A stretch of 64,000 nucleotides of DNA from Apostichopus japonicus (Eukaryota; Echinodermata; Holothuroidea; Aspidochirotida; Stichopodidae), in the NCBI RefSeq assembly GCF_037975245.1, contig NC_092569.1:15980001-16044000 (forward strand), given 5' to 3'. The notes beneath the pieces are model-generated. The model worked only from the letters and a program-made list of their open reading frames with translations. It did not search any database and was not told where the DNA came from. Position 1 is the stretch's first letter, and each line of letters opens with the position of its first letter. The position numbers and the translations under genes are program-made. Below, piece by piece: positions 25,001 through 35,700 of this stretch.

Positions 25001-25239
25001 TGTACCACTCTGCTATACAGTCTGTGTGTTCAAGGGCAAACTATTTGTCTATTCATAGACAAACGTTGATATCAGTGTACCATGTCGCACGATAACTTCT
25101 CTCAACGTTATAACCTATACGTAAACTCCACCTATCTAACGGAAATGGGTCAATGGGAAAGAAACCGCGTATTTCAGTAGGCCTATAGGAGGAAGAGTAT
25201 TGATTTTATATATAGGCCTATATAGGACTGTATGGGATC

Positions 25240-25472
25240 ACATATATAGCACACTTCAACACCCACTCCATTTTGTAAATAATTTTGCATTTTCATCTGG
25301 CGTTAGATGCAATTTGGTGCTCCAAATGAGATTTTATTCTCATTTGGAAATGAAAAAGGGGTTTTCTGACTTGCGAAGCGGGGGGGGGGGGCGGAATGAT
25401 ACTTCCGCCCCTCCATATTTTTCAATGGGGGGCTGGCGCCCCCAGCCCCCCGGTTCCTACGCCCTTGCATAC
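25240..25472 (-). mobile_element. Truncated hAT MITE, copy 3
   Basis: Reverse-strand copy of the same family. It keeps the CAAGGGCGTAGGAACCGG end (at 25472) and stops in the middle near 25240. Its truncated end is where copy B departs from copy A. Confidence 0.8.
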
Positions 25473-25679
25473 AAGGCTCTTTTCAATATCATTAATTATT
25501 TTGTGCAAGCGTAATATATTTTGTTTAGAGTACCCTAAATGAAATAAAGACACTTCGTCGATCATAACCAACTTCTAGCCTATACTATTGGCTGACTTTT
25601 CGTTAATGTAAGATATCATTAAACTCAAGGGGAAAATCTCATTAAATGTTTCAGTTGATAGCATAATTATAGGCTAATG

Positions 25680-26943
25680 CAGTGGCGGCGGAACCGGGGG
25701 GGGGGGGGCTTGGGGGGGCTCAGCCCCCCCAATGAAAAAGCTGAGGGGGCAAATTCATGATTAGCCCCCCCCCCCAATATTTACCAAGGCTCCGAAACGT
25801 GCATCTGCCCATTTTTTAATGCATACTTGTCGATCTGTCCGATGCACACGCATACTACATAGGTGTAATAATTAAATATGATAATTGATTGTCTGTATCA
25901 TGCCTCATCGAATATTAGTGTTTTAAACAAGAGGGTAATACGCTAAACGCTACACTCATCAACATTTGCGTTTACACTACGAGTACACGCAAGGCGTGGA
26001 ACATGGCTTTATGTTTAAACGCAATCAATTATGAAACGAACAAAAACACAATATTAGCATTTCACCTGTACTGTATAGGGTACATGCATTTTTGACATGA
26101 TGACAGTGCTAGGTCATAGAAATTTGTTGGCAACTGCACATGGTTTTGGAATTACCCATTTGTTGACATTAAGAAATGCTTTCTGTTTTTTCTTATGACA
26201 TTTATTTAATTCAGGGGCGTCGGAGCCGGTACGGGCAGGTCCGGCGAACGCCGGACCAATATTCACGACGCCAAAAAAAAAAAAAAAAAAGTAGGACTAA
26301 AAAAGGAGGGAAAAAATCGCGGAGGTATATGTTTCAATAATTTTCAATAATGATGACGGCAAGTAGGCTAAATGTGACTACTCTGGCATGGCAGGGGTCT
26401 TGTTTTCAAGCTCGGGAAGTGCCATTTCCTGCAATCTGGTAGGCATATTTTCAAAATTTTCTCCATTACGCTACGCGCCAACCGTGGTGGCGCGTAGCGT
26501 AGTGTGACCTACCAAACGTCCCCCCCGATAATTATGATGGTTGGCCACACTCTGAACCGCCGTACCAATCAAAAATAGCTTCCGACGCCCTTGTAATTAT
26601 TGCATTTAATTGCAAGTAGTAATTTACTACACTCAAAAACGTCTTTGCAAATACACGTCGAGTAATAGCTACTCTCTTAAAACACCATCGAATATACAAA
26701 TTACAATGTTTTTACAGATTTTTACGTGCAATCTGAGAAATTGCAGGCTTGAGACCCATGTTTTAGGGCTAGGTATTCGCAGCACAAAACACTCGGGAAG
26801 TGCCGTTTCCGGCCATCTGGGGGGTTTGAAAAACCCAAAATTTTCTTCTACGCTCCGCGCCAACCGATGGTGGCGCTCCGCTTAGATAGTCTCCACAATA
26901 TTAGCCCCCCCCCCCCAATAATTTTCCCGTTCCGCCGCGCCTG
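25680..26943. mobile_element. 1.26-kb hAT element (copy B only)
   Basis: Termini CAGTGGCGGCGGAACCGG and, inverted, CAGGCGCGGCGGAACGGG. A perfect 8-bp target duplication GGCTAATG lies at 25672-25679 and 26944-26951. Copy A has the empty site near 9253. No transposase frame; it contains a nested element at 26212-26593. Confidence 0.92.
26212..26593. mobile_element. Nested hAT-like MITE
   Basis: Ends CAGGGGCGTCGGAGCCGG and, inverted, CAAGGGCGTCGGAAGC. Only TAATT is shared at the flanks, not a full 8 bp. It contains the CACCACGGTTGGCGCG-type module on the minus strand. Confidence 0.7.
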
Positions 26944-27377
26944 GGCTAATGGACAGGGAGTGTACCACCCTATATCACAGAAGGTTCTCCCCGTCGGGCG
27001 ATGGTCACAAATCATACGACATGTTACGTTGAGTTCGATGATTTATGGAAATATTGTTACGTCTTGTCTCAATATTTTTAGTTGAAAAGAAATTGAAATT
27101 TGTTTCTAGGAGTCATTATCATTTGTAACTTAAATGTTGAGGATTACCATAAAGAAAAATTAACATTTAATCTCAAAATTTCGACATTTTTTCTCGATAT
27201 TTCGACGTTTTTGCCAGATATCCTAACGAATAAGGGTGAAAATATGTCAATTGATTGTTCATTTGTTCATAATGTGCTGTCAGCGTTAATTACGGTTGAG
27301 CTAAGAGAGTTGACGTTCTTTTCAGTTCGAGACTTTTTGTCGGGACAGATATTTTCGTCCTATCAGCATGCCACAAC

Positions 27378-27768
27378 CAAGGGCGTAGGAACCGGGGGGG
27401 CTGGGGGGGGGGGGGCGCCAGCCCCCCAGTGAAAAATGTGGAGGGGCGGAAGTATCATTCCGCCCCCCCTGGTTCGCAAGTCAGAAAACCCCTTTTTCAT
27501 TTCCAAATGAGAAAAAAATCTCATTTGGAGCACCAAATTGCATCTTGGGCCAGGTGAAAATACAAAATTAAGTTTACAAAATCGAGTGGGTGTTGAAGTG
27601 TGCTATATTGCACCAAATTGCATCTGAGGCCACCTGGAAATGCAAAAAATTCCAAAGGGGAGGGGGACACCCCCTCCCCTTAGACCCCTCCCCTTAGACC
27701 CCTCCCCCAGGCCGGCCATCAGTCTTCAGCCCCCCCCCCCCACTCAAAAGTACCTTCCTACGCCACTG
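27378..27768 (+). mobile_element. 391-bp hAT MITE, copy 2
   Basis: Same family as 6591-6967, with a perfect 8-bp target duplication GCCACAAC (27370-27377, 27769-27776). Confidence 0.9.
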
Positions 27769-28974
27769 GCCACAACAGTCGAACAATAGTGGCGCCCCTG
27801 CTCTTTTGATAAACAAATGACGAGTTTAGACCCATTTCTTGAAGATGATTGAGTCCCCTTTAACAATTCGTAAAGATACAGTTTATCTCTGAAGGAATTC
27901 CTCCATGTGCTCAATGACCATCAGTGGTATTTGCCTTAGCAACTTTGAATAGGTAAACTATCTGTTTTCTGCTTCTGTGTCGGAAGGAAGGGAGTTGAGG
28001 GCTGTGCGAGGGAGGGGGGGGAGGGGAGGGGAAGAGGGTGCTAAGACAATATTGTACAGACATGCCACTTTCGTCACACCAATGTATTCGAAATATTTAC
28101 TCTCATTGCATTATGATGTTAAGACAAGTGTTTGCAATTTTTCATTTCAAATGCAAAAAACTCAAAAGCTTTTCAATAGTATGCATAATGAATACAATGA
28201 TTAACTAGAGAAGAATAACTACTCAAAATTATGGCTAATTTGTCTTCAACAAGAAAAAAAAAAGTACCATTCAATCAATCAATCTTGTACATTTTCATTT
28301 CAACAACAGCTCATAACATCTACAACATATTTTGTCTTTTCGTCTTAATTCAAAATTATTCAGTCAGTGTAACTTTCATCCTAGTTCCTGAGACCAGAAC
28401 TCATGAATAACATTATGCTGAATACATCCTAGAAGATTTGCAGCAACAATACTAATTAATAAATACTAACATGGCTGACATGATCAAATGGAAACATATT
28501 TCACCTTCTTCTGAGAACTTGCTGTGGTCCTTTTTAGAAGTGAATTTAAAAAATATGTAGCATTTACTGTTATTTTACCATTTAACACATAGAGACAAAA
28601 AACAAACAAAAAACAAGGCGGAAATGTTAACTTCAGAAGACTTCTGATCAAGGCACGTGTTGCAACTTTAGTAATTAAGACATTTAATTCAAGGTGTTCA
28701 CAGAAAGATCATTTATGCTTTAAAAGGCTATTCTGGTGACTGAAGTAAATTGCATATTAAAATTAAATTTTCTGTATCTCTAGGTTAAAGCCCAAATCCT
28801 CATCACATTCGGTATTTACAGAGATATGATTTTGTTTGAATTACAAATTTGGTCATATTTTTGCATCTGGCAACAGCACAGTGATGGGTGATGTCATCAC
28901 ACTAATCGAGGTGTTAATGGTTGCAATCAATATCTACAGTAAAAAGTAACATTTCTACAACAACAACACAAAAC

Positions 28975-29204
28975 ATTATGCCTTTCAATCAAAAGGTCCC
29001 CGGTTCGAGTTCAGATTAATGTATGTCGTCCATTTACAGAGTTGTTGACAATTAACAATTCATAAACATTGGACGTTAAATGTAAGAGACTGACTTCGGT
29101 CAGCTCGCGGCTTTGATAAGCCAATGAGGCTTCTTCGCGAGTTCCTGCTTGCAGGAGAATCTAATGTACATACATACATACACCCGTATATACATACATT
29201 GAAG
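28975..29204 (+). mobile_element. tRNA-derived SINE, copy B insertion
   Basis: Copy A lacks it (10458). It has a perfect B-box-like GGTTCGAGTTC and a tail of TACA repeats. The body matches 5452-5610 and 24405-24570, which sit in both copies and so predate the duplication. Confidence 0.75.
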
Positions 29205-29604
29205 TTTCATGAAATTCTAAAATACAGAGAACATTGACTGCTAAAAAACACATTCCATATGTATCATATTTCAAGGATAAATCCACAAGAAGGTTAACGT
29301 CAGGAAAATATAAAAAGTATTTGGAGAATATCTGTCATTGTGACATCACAGTGATATTTTCAATATGAACATCATCATGGTTCCACTTCCTGAAGTAAGG
29401 GAATGGTGAGTGGGTCTAAATAGGTTACATTTATTCAACCATATTTCCAATATAAAGAAACAAGATGGGTTTATAAGGAAAAGAATGACATATCGTTTTT
29501 GTATTTAATATAAGTGTAATATTGACCGCCAATGCAATATCCCTTTTAAGTAATAAGACACCAAATTTGAAAGGTAAAAAGTGAAAAGTTCCAATGAATC
29601 GATA

Positions 29605-29773
29605 TCATATGAGTGGTGGCACATCAGGATCATCAACAAAGGCTTCGCTGACTGGTTTTTCCTTGACCTCTTTAAGTGTGGTTCTCTCACGCCGTGGCTT
29701 GTTTTCATTATTTACAATCAGGTCAATGTTTTTAGCTGCGGCTGGATCAACCTCCAGAAATTCCCTCTCAGGT
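29605..29773 (-). CDS. DNAAF11: DNAAF11 exon 15 (C-terminus, stop)
   Basis: The acceptor is CTCTCAG|ACCTG, phase 2. It runs from [20 protein letters not shown] to [14 protein letters not shown], matching human EKLEVDPS and EVPPLI. A possible AATAAA lies on the minus strand at 29435-29430, about 170 bp past the stop. Confidence 0.92.
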
Positions 29774-32700
29774 CTGAGAGTTGAAGATGTGAATTAAGGT
29801 GAAATCTATAGTTAATACCATATATAAAGTAATAAATATAGGGTAAATAAAAATCAATGTACGTATATGTATATAAACATACATATAATTGAACTGGGAA
29901 CGGATTTCATAACAAAGGGATGATTTGATTAGTCTAAGGTTAAACTCAGTCTCATATGTCAAGTGAAGAAGAAAAAAGTGTAACAAACACCTTACTCCTT
30001 AGTGTGTGTGTGCTGTAATGTGTAACAAACACCTAACTCCTTAGTGTGTGTCCTTAGTGTGTGCGTGCTGTAATGTGTAACAAACACCTTACTCCTTAAT
30101 GTGTTTGCTGTAATGTGAAACAAACACCTAACTCCTTAGTGTGTGAGTGCTGTAATGTGTAACAAACACCTAACTCCTTAGTGTGTGAGTGCTGTAATGT
30201 GTAACAAACACCTTACCCCTTAATGTGTTTGCTGTAATGTGAAACAAACACCTTACTCCTTAGTGTGTGAGTGCTGTAATGTGTAACAAACACCTAACTC
30301 CTTAGTGTGTGAGTGCTGTAATGTGTAACAAACACCTAACTCCTTAGTGTGTGAGTGCTGTAATGTGTAACAAACACCTAACCCCTTAATGTGTTTGCTG
30401 TAATGTGAAACAAACACCTTACTCCTTAGTGTGTGTGTGCTGTAATGTGAAACAAACACCTTACTCCTTAGTGTGTGAGTGCTGTAATGTGTAACAAACA
30501 CCTAACTCCTTAGTGTGTGAGTGCTGTAATGTGTAACAAACACCTTACCCCTTAATGTGTTTGCTGTAATGTGAAACAAACACCTTACCCCTTAATGTGT
30601 TTGCTGTAATGTGAAACAAACACCTTACTCCTTAGTGTGTGTGTGCTGTAATGTGAAACAAACACCTTACTCCTTAGTGTGTGTGTGCTGTAATGTGTAA
30701 CAAACACCTTACACCTGTGTGTGTGTGGGTGTGTTTGCTGTAATGTTTGAATATTTTTCTATTATTTTAGCTACAAGGAAAAATTAACATCCTGTTTTGA
30801 TTTTAGCCAATACCAAAACCTCAAATGTCAGTGACAAGGAAAGCAATACCAACATGTCCTTTTTGCTAAGTGGATCAACTATACATATATACTTGAATGA
30901 GCGCAGTTTGAAGAGCGACCAGAATGCAAAAAATGAATTGTGGTTTTTAATGATGTAACATGAGCAGTTTTCTTCATGAATCTGACGTAATGTATTGTGA
31001 GGGTGTACAACATACTTGATCTTAGTAATACAGTGAAAAGCAGTGTGATGTTACAAACAATAAATTCACAATGACACAGGCTGTCCTGATATAACCATTG
31101 ACCTCAACAACAGGCTTCTTGTACTAAATGTGATAGATACATCAACATACTAAATATGACATCTGTCCTTGTTGAAATATTGTGTAAAACATGGTTTTCA
31201 CAATTTGAATGAAATGACCATTTGCCACAGCATTAGGCCTCTTGTACACAATGTGGTACTTCTACACACCACATATGAGGTTTGCACATGCTTTCCTTCT
31301 TGAGATATCGTGTTTACAAGGTTTTCACATTTTGACCCCTGGTGACCCCAAATGACCTTTGACCTCTACCAAAAATAATATGCTTCTTGTACGCAATGTG
31401 GTACTTCCACACATGAAATATGAAATTGGTCCGAACTTCCCTTTTCGAGATATCGTGTTTACAAGGATTCACAATTTGACTCCTGGTGATCCCAAATGAC
31501 CTTTAACCTCCACCAAAAACAATAGGCTTCTTCTACTCAATGTGGTACTTCTACACACCAACTATGAAATTGGTCCGACCTTTCTTTCTTGAGATATCAT
31601 GTTTACAAGCTGGGCGTCACAAATGCACACATACACACATCTAGGTGTGTATTCAAACACAAGTCCCCTGATTGATGTGGCGGTTCAAGCACACACACAC
31701 ACATCTGCCATCATGAATGCAAAGGTTACAAATATCATCAAAGAGCAAGTTCAATGGCAGAAAGTTACCTTTAGTAAGAACTGTGATTGCTTCAAGTGAA
31801 TATAGCAATTCACTGACTAAGTCTACTATTTTTCTGACTCCATCTTTAGTAGACAATTTAAAACACCAAACTTTCAAATTATAACAAAATCTAAGATATT
31901 GGAATAAACTGACTCAAGTAATACTTTATGTGTCTACTATTACTTTCATTTCTTCCAACCTGACTCCACCCGCCCCCCAACCCAACCACCCCCCCCCCTA
32001 TTCCTCCATATATCCCTTTTACAAATTGTTGGTAACAAAAACATTATCTTATTTGGGGAATGCTGATTTACTTTAAAGGTGTCATAAAATACGTCACACA
32101 ACCGATAAAAAAAACAAATAAATGTGCCTTTCAATACCTTGTACGAAGATCACAGGTTCCTGTATGGTGCAGTTCCTTCTCCGCTCTGTTTACTTTAGAA
32201 TTCGTCCGGGTAATAACTTCTTTCATCTGTAACAGGACGTAAAAGGTTAAATATATCATGGTAATAACATAGTGTAGCAGTATCACTTCCTGACAGTGTT
32301 TACACATCAGCAAAGGATTGTTTTTTCTTGCTTGGTTTTGTTTAAAATTAAAAAATGAAAAAAGGTTTTCATTTTGGGTTGAAACAGGATCTAATATTTT
32401 TGTTATCAAAGGTACTGTTGCATTCATACTTGTTTATACTAAACTTCGAAAAATTATTCTTTACGGTAGCCCAGAGCGGACATTGCAAATGAAATGAAAT
32501 AAATATATCGATAAGACTCAAAATTTTCAAATTTTAGTTCACAATTTTTTTTTTTTTTGTCACTCCTGAACCACCAGTAAGAGTTACTGACTAATGAACA
32601 TCTCTGGACAGTTGGTTGTAATTCACTTAATAATACAGACTTTCTTAATTTTTTATGATAGACAAAAATGTTTTTCTGGAGCAAATTACGGGCCAAAGAA

Positions 32701-35700
32701 CCAAACTTATTTCAATAAAACTAGATTGAGCGATGTGCGGAATGCGCCGGCCGAGTTCTGAAGCCTGTGGGCTTATGCCGCATACATATCCTTCTCATCT
32801 GCAGTGTATGGCCAGGGGCAAGTAATGTAGAACCCTTGATATACAGCTTCGCATATATCACTGACAGTGTGTACAGATATCGTTCAACATTCTCACCGAG
32901 CCAGCCATGTCACGGAATGCTAATGTGTTTTGATTACTAACATAAATAAAATTAAAATAAATAAATACCATATATTAAAGTGCTGTTATCATGAAATAAA
33001 ACATGCTCAAGAGCACTGTACAAAAGAACCAATACCTGGAATATAAAATTACCAAACTTAAGTAAACCTAAAAGTAATAATAACAGCAATAAAAGTAAAA
33101 AATGATATAAGACAGGGATATAAACCACAATAAAGATAAAAATAAAAATAAAAATATATATAAAAATGGACAGTAATGTAATGGTTAGTTGTAATTCAGG
33201 ACGGTTAGTAATTCAGGACGGTTAGGTTACTAACAGTTTATCATGTACTTTGAAATGCATTTATGTTAGATCCCTTAATTACGCACAGCATATAATGAAT
33301 AGAGGCTGTTGGCAAGTGCCATTAGCACTAAAGTTAAATGGAGCAATTCATCTAACAAAATTCATAACATCAAAGTGTTGCCTTAAGTTTTGTTTTTTGA
33401 GTGAAAGCTTCCACTTAAGAAATGTTTTTCTAATGATCCACCACAGTAAAGTAACACTGGCACTGGTACATGATGGTATGGGGTTCACAAACACTAGTTC
33501 ATCAATTTCATTCATGTACTTAATCATTTATTAGTACATGAAAATGTTCAATTCCTTATCAATCAAAAACTGTTCTTTAGCACATTGCTCACTCCCTCTA
33601 TAAATACCACTATGCAAAACACACTCTGGATGTTGTGGTAATTGATGAACACTCAGTTTAACAACAGTATATATTTTCTGACCCCAAAATTGCTGGCAAA
33701 ATGTTTGTTGTTGAATGTTTGTTGAATATTCAAAACACATGCTTTATTGAAAATAAGTCTGTTTGAGCAGAAGACATCACAATTGAGGCAGTAAGAATAC
33801 GTACATAGTCCACAGTAAATGATAGATAGGACAATTCTCAGACGTTTGCTCAAACTTGCACCGTAAAATATTACGTTTGGGGCTAATGGGATGGTACGGT
33901 GTGAGGTCTGTGTATAGACATGCATGGGCAACAGTTACTCACAGACATATCCCCACAGAGATATATCCGATCAGGCTATCAGGTGTTATGACAAGGTATC
34001 ATTGGTCATGGAACACTAGGTTGTGTAAGACCTCTTGAGAAGCACCGTGGGTTTATAAATATATTCAGCTGCGCATGGAATCATGGCAATTTGTCCAAGG
34101 TCTCTGTGGTGGACGGCAACAGAGGAGTTGGGTACAGCCAGTTGGAAGGAATGTATGTGTGTTTATATATATAGTTATGTGTATGTTTATATAGTTATGG
34201 TAATAGGTTAAAGATATTATAATGTGTGCCAAAGACAGGACACTGAGGGGGTCGCAGCACCCAAGCAGCCAGCCTGCGTGCGACATTGGTTGTGCTGCAT
34301 TTTACAGTAAGTTCGGGATAGGGCCTTTTAGTCACAAACAATATTCGTCTATCAAGAGACTTTTGCAATGTCTATGTCAGAGTTGGGAAAAAGACTGACC
34401 TTTGGCATGGTTATCAGTAGGTGACCTGTAGTCTGTGACCTTTGTGCTGTACTGCTATCCGGTTTGACTTCCTCTGCTAGGACCAGTTGAAGCACCTTCA
34501 ACAACAAGAGAAACAACAACAAAAAAATGGAATACAACTGACAAGATTGCATTAGCCCTGATTAGTTGAGTTTAAGTCCTTTTCAGGAATATATAGTTGT
34601 GGTCATAGTATGAAGGTAGGAGACTATGTGTCAAAGGTAGGATGTATACACTTAAGGGAGTTGCAGCACCCGGCAGCCCAGGCTGTGTAGGACATTGTTT
34701 GTGCTGTACAGTACCTCACAATATTGTTTTTAAATAAAAAAATCCTTATAGATACATATATATTTTTATATTAATTTTCAAGCTGAGTCCATTTGATTTT
34801 TCCTATTCATATTTTAAGGGATTTTGTCATTTTGTTACTTAAATTTACTTAAAACTCACTTTTTTTCTATTTTTAAAAATTATTCCTTCGTTTATATATA
34901 TATTTTTATATTAATAGTTAAGCTACGTCCATTTTAGTTTTCATATTCATATTTAAAGGGATTTGTCATTTGTAGTCATTGTAAAGCGCTCTCGAACAAG
35001 CTTAATTAAGCATGAAAAGAGCGCTAGATAAATTTGGCAAAGTAATAACCCAATATACATTCCTGGTCTGCAGCAATACTCTCTACTGTTGGATGTTGAT
35101 TCAGCCTGGCTGCAGGGCATTTTGAGCTTCTGCAGCTAGGCTTTCAGTTTCTGACACCGGGCCTTGACACAATCTACGGGAAATTATCTGAACTTTCCCT
35201 TTGATAGATATGGTTAAGTGAGTGGGTTTGATAATTAAATAAATACGATGCAGAATGTTTACATAAATCTTCCCACGGTAAATAAAACATTTAATCTGAC
35301 AAACCTTCCCTTTGATGACCACCTTCACGTGAGTGGGTTGAACATCGACATCCATCAACGATGTATCCAAGTGCTTGTAACAAGAAACCTCTAGGAGGAA
35401 CTGGTTTTCATCTTCATCATCTATTAAAGAGAAATCCATCCTGGGAGAGAAAGAAGAGTTAAAACTCTCACCGATTGACAGGATAATAGTGAAAGCGTGG
35501 TGGCCAATTGGCTAAGGCTTCGGACTCGTGATCCAAGGATTGCTGGTTTGATTCCTGCCTAGTTCATTACGTTGTGTCCTTGGGCAAGATGCTTTATCTC
35601 ACTTGCCTCTCTCCACCCAGGGGTTAAATGGGTACCTGTGAGGTAACTTGTCATTGGGCGCAGAATATAACTGCTGCCGACTGGAGGGATTGTCTCTGGG

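Larger units (their letters stand above)
19337..35440 (+). repeat. Segmental duplication, copy B (with the intact genes)
   Basis: The left boundary is at GGGCACATGAATTCTCGAAA, also found at 3538; the right boundary falls inside DNAAF11 exon 12. It is 6 kb longer than copy A because of a foldback element, a hAT element, a MITE, retroposons and an expanded minisatellite. Confidence 0.93.

Noticed and set aside
28990-29015. tRNA gene suggested by GGTTCGAGTTC
   Set aside because: No cloverleaf can be built; it is the B-box of a SINE.
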